Shown here: piece by piece, positions 45,088 through 53,506 of the stretch
Layout: the number at the start of each line of letters is the position of its first letter
Position numbering within the stretch: position 1 is the first letter of the stretch
Assembly (NCBI GenBank): GCA_900545705.1
Contig: URAK01000007.1
Location: 77,761 to 141,760 of the forward strand
Source: an uncultured Opitutales bacterium
GTDB taxonomy: Bacteria > Verrucomicrobiota > Verrucomicrobiia > Opitutales > Intestinicryptomonadaceae
Reading direction: 5' to 3'
DNA: 64,000 nucleotides
Position numbers and translations under genes: made by a program
The notes under the pieces: model-generated
What the model was told of the DNA's origin: nothing
Seen by the model: only the letters and a program-made list of their open reading frames with translations
The model's database searches: none

Positions 45088-45102
45088 GAAAGGAAAACAA
45101 TC

Positions 45103-46965
45103 ATGAATGAAGACCTACTGAAAATAAGACACAGCGCCTCGCACGTTTTGGCGACGGCCGTATTGCGCCTTTTCCCCGACGCAAAGCTCGATATCGGTCC
45201 GGCGACCGAAAACGGCTTCTATTACGATTTTGATTTGGAGCACAAGTTCACAAGCGAAGACCTCGCAAAAATCGAGGCCGAGATGAAAAAAATCATCTCC
45301 GAGAACCAAAAATTTGAGAGAATAGAGCTAGACCGCGCCGCCGCCGAAAAAGCCATAAGAGATTCGGGGCAGGAGGAATTTAAACTCGGAAGGCTCGCGG
45401 ACATTCCCGAGGGCGAAAAGATTACGATGTACCGTAACGGCGAATTTTGCGACCTTTGCGCAGGCCCGCACGTCGACTGCACCGGCCGCATAAAGGCGTT
45501 TAAACTGCTTTCAGTCGCGGGGGCATACCACCGCGGAGACGAAAAAAACAAGCAGCTCCAGCGCATCTATGGAACGGCTTTTGCCTCCAAAGAGGAGCTT
45601 GAAAACTACCTCAAGCAAATGGAGGAGGCGAAATTGCGCGACCACCGCAAGCTCGGCAAGGAGCTCGGGCTGTTCACGATAGTCGACAGGGTCGGGCAGG
45701 GGCTTATTTTGTGGAAGCCGAAGGGCGCGATACTCCGCCAGAGCTTGCAGGACTTTATTCTCGAACTCCTTCGCAAGCAGGGTTACCAGCAGGTTTTCAC
45801 TCCCCACATCGGAAAGCTCGGGCTATTCCGCACGAGCGGCCACTTCCCGTATTACAAAGACTCCCAGTTCGTGCCGATTGTAGAGAGGGAAGATTTGGCG
45901 AAAATGGCGGCGGAACATCTCGACGTTGCGGAATTTGAAAAGAAAATCGAGTCGGGCGACGTTGAGGGATTTTTACTCAAACCCATGAACTGCCCGTTCC
46001 ATGTAGAGATATTCAAGAGTGATCCGCATTCCTACCGCGATCTCCCTGTGAGGCTCGCAGAATTCGGCAATGTTTACAGATGGGAGCAGTCCGGCGAACT
46101 CAACGGCATGACGCGCGTGCGCGGCTTCACCCAGGACGACGCCCACATCTTCTGCACGCCCGAACAGCTCGACTCCGAAATACAGGGCTGCCTGGATTTG
46201 GTAAAGGCAGTATTCAAGACGATAGGCATGAACGAATACCGCGTGAGAATATCCCTGCGCGATCCCGCGAGTGACAAATACGTCGGCGACGAGGAGAATT
46301 GGGAAAAGAGCGAGGCCGCAATCCGCAAGGCCGCGCGCGGGCTCGGTGTTCCGTTTACCGAGGAGATAGGAGAGGCGGCTTTCTACGGGCCGAAAATCGA
46401 TTTTGTTGTAAAAGACGTCATCGGCCGCGAATGGCAGCTTGGCACTGTGCAGGTTGATTACAACCTTCCGGAGCGCTTTGACTTGTCGTACATAGGACAG
46501 GACAACAAGCCACACCGCCCGATAATGATACACCGTGCGCCGTTCGGCTCTCTCGAACGCTTTACGGGCGTATTGATAGAGCATTTTGCGGGCAATTTCC
46601 CGACGTGGCTGGCTCCTGAGCAGGTCAGGATAATTCCGCTCGGCGCGGACGTTATGGATTACGCGGACAAGCTGTACGCAAAACTGCGCGACGACGGAGT
46701 GCGCGTCGGCATAGACGCTTCCAACGAAAAACTCGGCGCCAAAATCCGCAAGGCAGAAACCGAGAGGGTTCCGCATATGTTTGTGGTCGGGCGCAAAGAG
46801 GCCGAGGCGGGAGCTGTGTCTGTGAGAAGCAGAATACGCAAAGAGTTTGAGGGAGTAAGAAGCGCGGACGAAGCGGAGGCGCTGATATTGGAGGACGCCC
46901 GCAAGCGCGTTCTTCCCGACGGATTTTTTCTTATAATACTTATTGCGCGCGGCGGAAATTTTTAA
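45103..46965 (+). CDS. thrS: Threonyl-tRNA synthetase without TGS domain
   Basis: ThrS charges tRNA(Thr). The 620-residue protein lacks the N-terminal TGS domain and begins directly with the editing (SAD) domain: RHSASHVLATAV, with the editing-site pattern CDLCAGPHVDCTG near residue 120. The class II catalytic core follows (motif 2 LAEFGNVYRWEQSGEL; LKPMNCPFHVE; GTVQVDYNLPERFDL; motif 3 HRAPFGSLERF). The anticodon-binding domain comes last. The C-terminal tip is odd: after RKRVLPD it runs into a hydrophobic FFLIILIARGG stretch, as if the original stop had been lost. The start has a strong AAAGGA ribosome site. Confidence 0.96.
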   Translation: MNEDLLKIRHSASHVLATAVLRLFPDAKLDIGPATENGFYYDFDLEHKFTSEDLAKIEAEMKKIISENQKFERIELDRAAAEKAIRDSGQEEFKLGRLADIPEGEKITMYRNGEFCDLCAGPHVDCTGRIKAFKLLSVAGAYHRGDEKNKQLQRIYGTAFASKEELENYLKQMEEAKLRDHRKLGKELGLFTIVDRVGQGLILWKPKGAILRQSLQDFILELLRKQGYQQVFTPHIGKLGLFRTSGHFPYYKDSQFVPIVEREDLAKMAAEHLDVAEFEKKIESGDVEGFLLKPMNCPFHVEIFKSDPHSYRDLPVRLAEFGNVYRWEQSGELNGMTRVRGFTQDDAHIFCTPEQLDSEIQGCLDLVKAVFKTIGMNEYRVRISLRDPASDKYVGDEENWEKSEAAIRKAARGLGVPFTEEIGEAAFYGPKIDFVVKDVIGREWQLGTVQVDYNLPERFDLSYIGQDNKPHRPIMIHRAPFGSLERFTGVLIEHFAGNFPTWLAPEQVRIIPLGADVMDYADKLYAKLRDDGVRVGIDASNEKLGAKIRKAETERVPHMFVVGRKEAEAGAVSVRSRIRKEFEGVRSADEAEALILEDARKRVLPDGFFLIILIARGGNF

Positions 46966-47308
46966 AAGTATGTAATGCTTTTTTGGGGGGGCGTATTTGC
47001 AAGCTGCATTGTTTTAGGGAAAATTGCGCGGCCAATTTTTGCATGGGCTTTTCCGCATATTTTAAACGCCCGCAAATTATCCCAAAAAAAATAGGCTTCT
47101 GCCTTTTGCCTAAAATTTCCACTTTCCTATAGGCTTGGTAAAGCGCGAAAAAGTTTATCAAACACAAATATTCGTTTTTTTATTAACTCAAAATATTAAT
47201 TGTGTGCGCTAGTTTTACGGATTGCAGGCTTAAGACTACGGTACGTTTTTAGCAAACCGTCAAAGAAAATATTGACGAAAGCGCGAATTAACATAAGCTT
47301 TTTCGCTT
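46966..47308. other. Spacer between thrS and DUF1080 gene
   Basis: About 340 bp, AT-rich, without a supportable gene or RNA. No strong terminator follows thrS. Confidence 0.35.
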
Positions 47309-48334
47309 ATGAAAAAGTTTTTATTTTGCTTGCTTGCTTCACTTTTAACTCTAACCGGATTTGCCCAAAAAGATCCTTTTGTAGGGTTTTATCAGGGCGA
47401 GATTACCGGCGCCAAAGGCTATCCGCTCGGCAACTTCCCGGATTTGTTTGCGGAAGTTTACAAAGGCCCCAACGGGTATAGGCTGAAACTGCTTTCGCAG
47501 ATTATGGCGCGCGCCGAACCGCACACGATTGTCGATTCTCTCTCCGCGGAAAATAACGAGATAATCTTAAAAGATGCGGGAAATCTAAAACTCAACGGCA
47601 AGATAACCCCCCAGAAAATCGATGCCGATGTGACATACAACGGCAAGCCAGCAAAAATTTCTCTGAAAAGAATGAATATTGTTCCCCCGACTCTCGGCAA
47701 AAAGCCGCCGATGGGCGCGATAGTCCTCTTTGACGGTAAAGACTTGTCCGCATTTGAGCGCACGGCCGGCGAAGGCCCCGCGCACTGGCAGATAAAGGAC
47801 GGCGCAATGATTGTCACGGGCGGCGGAAAAGATAAAAACGGAAAGCACTTGAACGGAACTCTCCGCACGAAACAGTCGTTTGACGCTATCCGCCTTCACC
47901 TCGAATTTAAAACTCCGGCAGAATACGGGGTGGCTCGCACACAGGGCAGGGGAAACTCCGGCGTAATATTCGGACCCTATGAAGTGCAAGTTCTCGACTC
48001 CTTCGGAGCTGAGGGATATTGGGACGAATGCGGCTCAATATACCGCATGCACCCTCCGTATGTAAACGCCTCTCTCGAACCCGAAGCATGGCAGACCTAC
48101 GACATCGAATACCACCCCGCAAAATTTGACGGAGACAATCTTGTTGAATACCCGAAATTCACGGTTTATCTCAACGGAGTGCTAGTTCAAAAGGATACAC
48201 CGGCGTATTCTTGCACAAGCATCGGCCCGCGCAATTTTGCAAACTTTAAGCATCCCAGAAACGGAATAAAGCTCAACCTGCAAGACCATTCCAACAAGGT
48301 TGCCTACAGAAACATCTGGGTTCAGCCGCTCTGA
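47309..48334 (+). CDS. Secreted DUF1080 (3-keto-glycoside hydrolase-like) protein, copy 1
   Basis: The 341-residue protein has a signal peptide (MKKFLFCLLASLLTLTGFAQ). An N-terminal domain of about 110 residues (DPFVGFYQGEITGAKGYPL) comes before the DUF1080 beta-sandwich. The DUF1080 part starts at AIVLFDGKDLSAFE and carries the blocks LHLEFKTP, GNSGVIFGPYEVQVLDS, EPEAWQTYDIEYHPAKFDG and YRNIWVQPL. Some DUF1080 members hydrolyse 3-keto-glycosides, a pathway that also uses Gfo/Idh/MocA oxidoreductases. The substrate here is unknown. A paralogue with the same two-domain layout lies at 51377-52390 on the other strand. Confidence 0.88.
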   Translation: MKKFLFCLLASLLTLTGFAQKDPFVGFYQGEITGAKGYPLGNFPDLFAEVYKGPNGYRLKLLSQIMARAEPHTIVDSLSAENNEIILKDAGNLKLNGKITPQKIDADVTYNGKPAKISLKRMNIVPPTLGKKPPMGAIVLFDGKDLSAFERTAGEGPAHWQIKDGAMIVTGGGKDKNGKHLNGTLRTKQSFDAIRLHLEFKTPAEYGVARTQGRGNSGVIFGPYEVQVLDSFGAEGYWDECGSIYRMHPPYVNASLEPEAWQTYDIEYHPAKFDGDNLVEYPKFTVYLNGVLVQKDTPAYSCTSIGPRNFANFKHPRNGIKLNLQDHSNKVAYRNIWVQPL

Positions 48335-48361
48335 TTTTTAAACTGAAATTTTTTTCTTATA

Positions 48362-48391
48362 ACGGAGGCTCGTGATCGCCTCCGTTTTTTT
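48362..48391 (+). terminator. Terminator of the first DUF1080 gene
   Basis: The perfect 8-bp stem ACGGAGGC/GCCTCCGT has a 7-nt loop and is followed by a run of T residues. Confidence 0.85.
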
Positions 48392-48604
48392 GCGGCTTGC
48401 TTTATTTGAAATTTACCGCATGGCGCCTATACTAGAAATTTTAGCCACCTCAATATTTTATCGGAATAAATTTATTTAGCCTGCTCTACTTTGCGCAGCG
48501 CCCGCATAAAAACAGCCATTTCTGCGTGTTGCTTATGTGGCAATCTCTCGGCTGTAATAGATTTTTAATAAAAGCGCAAAGTCAATGCTGACTTTCCGCA
48601 GTCC

Positions 48605-48641
48605 AAAAAAAAGCCCGAAGCTTAAAACTTCGGGCTTTTTT
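48605..48641 (-). terminator. Bidirectional terminator after guaB
   Basis: The 10-bp stem AAGCCCGAAG/CTTCGGGCTT is flanked by A and T runs on both sides. It lies 12 bp below the guaB stop and can work in both directions. Confidence 0.85.
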
Positions 48642-48652
48642 GCAGACTCCTT

Positions 48653-50209
48653 TTATTTTTTGGGCTGCTTGATTTCAATAACGTCGTGCGGAGCGGATTC
48701 GCGCTGGCCTGCGCCTGTCACGCGTATGTACCTTGCGTTTGCCCTCAATGCCGGCAGATCCGCCGCGCCGAGGTACCCCATGCCGCTTTGTATTCCGCCT
48801 ACAAACTGCATCAAAACACTGTCGAGCGACATAGAGACCTCTTTGAGGGCCTCGACGCCCTCGGCGGTAATTTTGTCGCTTTTTACCTTGAAGTCGTGCC
48901 CGTATCTCGCGGCGCTGCCTGCCTTCATCGCGGAAAGGCTTCCCATGCCGCGGTACTGCTTGTACATCTTGCCGTTTATTTCCATGACCTGTCCGGGCGC
49001 CTCGGGACAGCCTGCCAATAGCCCGCCGCATATCATGGCGTCGGCGAGGGTGAGCGCTTTCACCATGTCTCCGCTCTTGGTTATGCCGCCGTCGGCAATC
49101 GTGCGCACGCCGAGCTTTCTCGCCTGCTTTGAGCAAACGTAGAGCGCCGTAAGCTGCGGAATGCCGACGCCCGCCACCATGCGCGTTGTGCAAATCGAGC
49201 CCGGTCCCTGTCCGATTTTTATTGCGTCCGCGCCGCATTCTGCGAGGTATTCTACCCCGGCTGCGTTCGTAACATTACCTCCGATTATCGTAATTTCCGG
49301 GAATGCCTTGCGGATTTCCTTTACGGCTGTTCCAACGCCGAGCGTAAAGCCGTGGGCTGTGGAAACGGCGGCAACGTCGAGCCCCTCGTCCACAAGCTTG
49401 CCGACGTGCGATATTATGCTTTCAAGGTCGAGCGAGCCGTCGGGCTTGCGCATTAGCGCAATAGAGGCCCCGCACAAGAGGCGGAACTTTGAGTCGCGGG
49501 CGTTTTTCTGGGTTGAGGAGCGCTCGTCGGAGATGCGCTCGATATCGCTTAAAGTGAAGAGCCCGCGGAGCTTGTCGTCGGAGTCCACTACAAGTAGCTT
49601 ATGCACGCCGAAGTGCTCGTCAAAAAATGCGTCGGCGACCGCTATGGGATCGGAGCCAAGATCCTTTTGGGCGACGGTAAAGACGTCTTTGCGGGGGGTC
49701 ATCGCGCGCGAAACGGGAAGGGCTGCGTAGCGGTCCTTTACGATGCTTCCGGGAAGAAGCCCCACGAGCTTGTTTGAGGCGTCAACCACGGGGAAGGTCC
49801 TGAACCTGAAATTTTTATCCGCTACAAGTTTTAGGACATCGCCGATATGCATTTCAGGCGATACTTTTATCGGCTCCTGTATCAGCCCGTGTATGTAATT
49901 TTTTACGCGCGCGACCTCTACTTGCTGTTCCTTCTGCGACATATTGCAATGTATCAGCCCAAGGCCGCCATTGAGCGCCATTCCTATCGCCATTTGCGAC
50001 TCAGTGACAGTATCCATGTCAGAGGAAATTATGGGAAGCGCGAGCGATACTTTGTCTGAAATTGAAGTGTCCAGGCGCGTCTGGCGCGGTAGTATATCGG
50101 AGTATTGCGTCGCGAGCGACACGTCGTCGTAAGTTAAACCGAATGCCGCGTTTTGGGCAAAAAACGCGTCGGCGTTAAGAAAGAATGTTTCGTCAATGCT
50201 ATTGTTCAT
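48653..50209 (-). CDS. guaB: Inosine-5'-monophosphate dehydrogenase
   Basis: GuaB oxidises IMP to XMP, the committed step of GMP synthesis. The 518-residue protein holds the barrel start (GLTYDDVSLATQYSDILP). An inserted CBS pair lies at about residues 110-235. The catalytic Cys340 sits in GPGSICTTRMVAGVG, followed by ADGGITKSGDMVKAL, the flap and a C-terminal RESAPHDVIEI. One odd residue: the usual Asp in the strand before the TAHG or SSHG loop reads Ser (AAVSTAHGF). The ATG at 50209 is preferred to an in-frame TTG at 50245. Confidence 0.95.
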   Translation of the reverse strand: MNNSIDETFFLNADAFFAQNAAFGLTYDDVSLATQYSDILPRQTRLDTSISDKVSLALPIISSDMDTVTESQMAIGMALNGGLGLIHCNMSQKEQQVEVARVKNYIHGLIQEPIKVSPEMHIGDVLKLVADKNFRFRTFPVVDASNKLVGLLPGSIVKDRYAALPVSRAMTPRKDVFTVAQKDLGSDPIAVADAFFDEHFGVHKLLVVDSDDKLRGLFTLSDIERISDERSSTQKNARDSKFRLLCGASIALMRKPDGSLDLESIISHVGKLVDEGLDVAAVSTAHGFTLGVGTAVKEIRKAFPEITIIGGNVTNAAGVEYLAECGADAIKIGQGPGSICTTRMVAGVGIPQLTALYVCSKQARKLGVRTIADGGITKSGDMVKALTLADAMICGGLLAGCPEAPGQVMEINGKMYKQYRGMGSLSAMKAGSAARYGHDFKVKSDKITAEGVEALKEVSMSLDSVLMQFVGGIQSGMGYLGAADLPALRANARYIRVTGAGQRESAPHDVIEIKQPKK

Positions 50210-50564
50210 AATCGGTGGATTTTCCCCTACGTGGGTTAGACTCAATTTGGGGGGTTGTCAAATTTTTTTTTAAGGAGGGCGGTGGATAGCTTTTAGCTTA
50301 ATTTTCTTAGTGTCTATTGTGTAATATATTATGTGATTAAGCTTCCCGTTTATTAGCGTTGTACGCAACTTTTTTGCTCGATATTCTAAATAATTTAAAA
50401 ATTTCCCGCAAGTTGGGCGATGGGCCGTCTGCAAATTTTTATAAAAATTTTCGGGCAAAAAGTTAAATAGCGTGAAATCTGCCGCGGACTTTAAAAATCC
50501 TATTTTCTCTGAAAAAAAGAAATCCTTAAAACTGGTTTCGCGCCGCTTAAAAATGCAGTTCAAA
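50210..50564. other. Leader region of guaB
   Basis: This AT-rich spacer of about 350 bp should hold the guaB promoter. A 97-codon minus-strand frame (50270-50563) begins only at a TTG and has Phe/Lys-rich, non-protein-like content; it is not called. Confidence 0.4.
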
Positions 50565-51395
50565 TTAAGGTTTGGCGCGTTTGGAGGATAGGATTTTTAT
50601 AAAATCGCCGCTCTTGTCGGTCGTTATTGAATCTGCCCCCCATTCCACAAATTTTTCCATATCCTTCGGGTTGTTTACGGTCCAGACAGCGACGTACAGC
50701 CCGCGGGATTTAAGCGCGCTGATATAGCCTTTATCGACGCCCCAGCATGCAACATCGACTCCGTCGAGGTTTGCCGATTTTACGCGGTCTGCGATTTCGT
50801 CGGCAGATGGTGTAATTTTATCTCCGACCTTTTTTGTATTGTACAAAAAGTAGCATTTGTAGCGCGGGTTTCGAGCCTTTGCGTCTTTGAGGGCGTTGAA
50901 GTCGAATGCTATCAGCGATATTTGTTCTTCGCCGATGCCCGCAGCCTTCCTTTCCGCTTCAAGCTTTTCAAAAAAACCCTTCGGATAGTTTTTTATTTCA
51001 AGAAATATCGATTTCCCTTTGGGAATTGCCGCGAAAACTTCCGAGAGAGTCGGTATTCTAACCGGCGATAGATGCTTAAATTTAGCTGACGCCAAGTCTA
51101 TCGAGCGCAGATCGTCTTTATTAAGCTTCATTAGCGGCTTTTTTATGCCTGCAAGCTTTTCGAGTTCTCCCTGTCCGTGCAGGCATATCATCTCTCCGTT
51201 TTCGAGAAGGTAAAAGTCGCCCTCTATAAAATCGGCGCCGTTTGCAAACGCGGCTTTAAACGCGGGAATCGAGTTTTCGGGCGCCTGTGAATTTTCGCCG
51301 CGGTGTGCAACTATATCGGCGCCATGCGCAGAAATGAGCGCGGCGGCAAAAGTTGCCGCCGCAAAAGATTTTATTTTTACAGATTTTGAATCCAT
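50565..51395 (-). CDS. Exported glycerophosphodiester phosphodiesterase
   Basis: GDPD enzymes split glycerophosphodiesters into glycerol-3-phosphate and an alcohol. The start at 51395 gives a 276-residue protein with a signal peptide ending near ISAHGA. The catalytic pattern is present: AHRGENSQAPENSIPAF (His, Arg, Glu), the EGD metal-ligand pair, and the second His in ICLHG (usually HD, here HG). Near the C-terminus VAVWTVNNPKDMEKFVEWGA and SITTDKSGDF are typical. The first 19 bp overlap the end of the second DUF1080 gene on the same strand, so the two form an operon. Confidence 0.9.
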   Translation of the reverse strand: MDSKSVKIKSFAAATFAAALISAHGADIVAHRGENSQAPENSIPAFKAAFANGADFIEGDFYLLENGEMICLHGQGELEKLAGIKKPLMKLNKDDLRSIDLASAKFKHLSPVRIPTLSEVFAAIPKGKSIFLEIKNYPKGFFEKLEAERKAAGIGEEQISLIAFDFNALKDAKARNPRYKCYFLYNTKKVGDKITPSADEIADRVKSANLDGVDVACWGVDKGYISALKSRGLYVAVWTVNNPKDMEKFVEWGADSITTDKSGDFIKILSSKRAKP

Positions 51396-52390
51396 ATATT
51401 TCTGTACGAAACTGGGTTGCTGTGGTCTTGCAGCTCTATCGGCCAATTTGCGAGCTTGTGGCGGTATTTCGCGCCTTGGGCCGGGTGTAGGCGGGTATCG
51501 TAATATACGGGGTCGTCGTTGTGGATTCTCACGCCGTTGTGGTATACTGTAAAGGTCGGGTGGCTTATGAGGCGGTCTCCGTCAAATTTTGCGGGGTGGA
51601 ACTCGATGTCGTAGGTCTGCCACGCTTCGGGCTCGATGGAGGCGTTTACTTTCGGCGGGTGCTGGCGGTAAATCGAGCCGCAATCGTACCAAGAGCCTTC
51701 TCGCCCGAATGAGTTGAATACCTGAATTTCGTATGGGCCAACGTATACGCCCGAATTTCCGGGGCCGGTCGGGGGGATTTTAAATTCAAGGTGCATTCTG
51801 AACGCCCCGAACTTGCCTTTCGAACGTATTGTGCCGTCGCGCCTTTTGCCGTCGACCATTAGCGGTTTTGAAGTCATTTCGCCGTCTTTGAGTTCCCATG
51901 CGCATTCGGAGCCGTTGTATGCCTGAACCCATTTTGACATATCTTTGCCGTCAAAAAGCACGACTGCCCCTTCGGGGGCTTCGAGTCCAAGCGTCGGGGA
52001 TTTTACATTCATGCGCTTCAGCGACAGCTCGACCTTTTGGTTTCCGCCGATAGTGCCCTTAGCTGTGACGGTTTGCGGGGTTATTTCGCCCGTCAGATTT
52101 GCGCCGCTCGTATTTTTAAGCTCAATTTTCCCGTCTTTCGCGGAGAGATTTGTGGCGCTACAATGCGATTCCGAGCGCACAAAAATGCCTGAGAGAAGGT
52201 CGAATTTATACGTTCCGTCCGCATTTTTAACGACTCTTCCGTAGACTTCCGGAGAGCCTTGCAGTGGATAGGATTTCGCCCCGGTTATTTTTCCTTCGTA
52301 AAAGCCTGCGAACGGGTCTTTTGCGAGTGTTAAAAAAGGAGTGGAGATAAGAATCGCCGCCAATTGTAGAAGTCTTAATTTCATATGCAT
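51377..52390 (-). CDS. Secreted DUF1080 (3-keto-glycoside hydrolase-like) protein, copy 2
   Basis: The 337-residue protein has a signal peptide (LRLLQLAAILISTPFLTLA). Like copy 1, it has an N-terminal domain (DPFAGFYEGKITGAKSYPLQ) before the DUF1080 sandwich, which starts at AVVLFDGKDMSKWV. The sandwich has the blocks MHLEFKIP, GNSGVYVGPYEIQVFNS, EPEAWQTYDIEFHPAKFDG and YRNIWIQNL. Identity with copy 1 is high along the whole length, so they are true paralogues. An ATG two codons downstream is an alternative start. It overlaps the following GDPD gene by 19 bp. Confidence 0.88.
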   Translation of the reverse strand: MHMKLRLLQLAAILISTPFLTLAKDPFAGFYEGKITGAKSYPLQGSPEVYGRVVKNADGTYKFDLLSGIFVRSESHCSATNLSAKDGKIELKNTSGANLTGEITPQTVTAKGTIGGNQKVELSLKRMNVKSPTLGLEAPEGAVVLFDGKDMSKWVQAYNGSECAWELKDGEMTSKPLMVDGKRRDGTIRSKGKFGAFRMHLEFKIPPTGPGNSGVYVGPYEIQVFNSFGREGSWYDCGSIYRQHPPKVNASIEPEAWQTYDIEFHPAKFDGDRLISHPTFTVYHNGVRIHNDDPVYYDTRLHPAQGAKYRHKLANWPIELQDHSNPVSYRNIWIQNL

Positions 52391-52816
52391 TTGTGTGTAG
52401 GTATAAAAAAATGTCGGAGGACAGAAAAGTCAAGAAAAAGCCCCTTCCATAAACCTGAGCTACTGTTTAATTTTATCTACATTACTCTGTGTACGATATA
52501 TGGAACAAAAATTTGGGGTTGCCCGCGCAGGCATTTATTGCATTAAGGAAGGCAAATTTGTTCGCAGTATTTTATTCTATCCCGCCTTCAAAATTTTTAT
52601 TTTAGGTTTGTGAATGCGCTTTCCGCATTTGAGTAATTATCCGTTTTTTTTAGAATCATTTTTTTTATATGCTTAGAATAAACGATTTATGTCGCATATA
52701 TTGATTGCGCGTTTGCTTTGGCGTAAAAAACTGCAAGCATAAAAAATAAAAAAATAACTGAAAATTCTTGACAAACCAAATGATTAAACCATTTGGTTAA
52801 AAAAATATTTTTTCAG
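52391..52816. other. Divergent control region, DUF1080 and tetR
   Basis: This AT-rich region of about 425 bp holds no gene. It carries the promoters for the minus-strand DUF1080-GDPD unit and, at its right end, the operator described separately for the efflux regulator. Confidence 0.5.
52768..52798 (+). promoter_or_regulatory. Palindromic operator overlapping a -35 box before tetR
   Basis: The perfect 9-bp inverted repeat AACCAAATG (52774-52782) / CATTTGGTT (52790-52798) with a 7-bp spacer abuts a consensus TTGACA (52768-52773). A repressor bound here would block the promoter. Size and symmetry fit a TetR-family dimer, and the tetR gene starts 18 bp downstream. Confidence 0.65.
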
Positions 52817-53497
52817 ATGTCCGAAAAGAATTACATACTCGAACTTTCCGAAGGCAGGTGCGACGACCCAAAAGCGCGCATATTCAAAGCCGCCCTCGAA
52901 GAATTCGGGCTGCGCTCTCTTGCCGGCGCCAGAACGCGGGAAATCGCCGCCAAGGCGAATGTCAACCATGCGGCGATAAGCTACTATTTCGGCGGAAAAA
53001 ATGAACTATATATGGAGCTCGCCCGCCAAATACGTGACTTCATAAAATATATGAACGAGCCGTACTTCAACAGGTTTGCCGATGTTCTGAAATCGGAGGA
53101 TCCGTTTGAGGCGCGGGAGCTTACGCTCGATTTTTTGCGCACAAAACTCTCCTCTAAAAAAGTTCCGGACTACATTTTGCGCTCCATAATTCTCATAATA
53201 ACGCGCGAGGAACTGTACCAAACGCAGGTTTTCGAGATATTTATAGACGTATTCCGCGCGGAGCTTGAAATGCTCGCCCACTTGATGTCGATTGCATCTT
53301 GCGGGGCGATAAATGGAGACAAGGCAAGAATCGCGGCTCACATGCTCGTAGGGCAAGTCCACATATTTAACTGTTCCCGCGCGGGATTCCAAAAAGTCGC
53401 GGGCTGGGAACACCTCGGTCCGGACAAAACCGGCGAGGTAATAGAAATAATAGGCGAAATATTCGACGAACTAATAAAACGCAACCCAATTTTATAG
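52817..53497 (+). CDS. TetR-family repressor of the efflux operon
   Basis: The 226-residue regulator has the TetR helix-turn-helix at about residues 22-65 (IFKAALEEFGLRSLAGARTR, EIAAKANVNHAAISYYFGG, KNELY). A C-terminal ligand domain follows, of the kind found in AcrR/CerR-type proteins with a conserved dimerisation helix. The ATG at 52817 is chosen; an upstream in-frame start at 52793 would lie inside the operator. It is 9 bp before the adaptor gene and on the same strand. It probably represses itself and the pump genes until a toxic compound binds. Confidence 0.92.
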   Translation: MSEKNYILELSEGRCDDPKARIFKAALEEFGLRSLAGARTREIAAKANVNHAAISYYFGGKNELYMELARQIRDFIKYMNEPYFNRFADVLKSEDPFEARELTLDFLRTKLSSKKVPDYILRSIILIITREELYQTQVFEIFIDVFRAELEMLAHLMSIASCGAINGDKARIAAHMLVGQVHIFNCSRAGFQKVAGWEHLGPDKTGEVIEIIGEIFDELIKRNPIL

Positions 53498-53506
53498 CTA
53501 AAATAT

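Noticed and set aside
44971..45102. T-box leader for thrS
   Set aside because: No T-box sequence or specifier-loop architecture; only a short hairpin is seen.
50270..50563. 97-codon minus-strand frame between guaB and the GDPD gene
   Set aside because: Starts only at TTG, is rich in Phe, Lys and Asn, has no ribosome site, and occupies the guaB promoter region.
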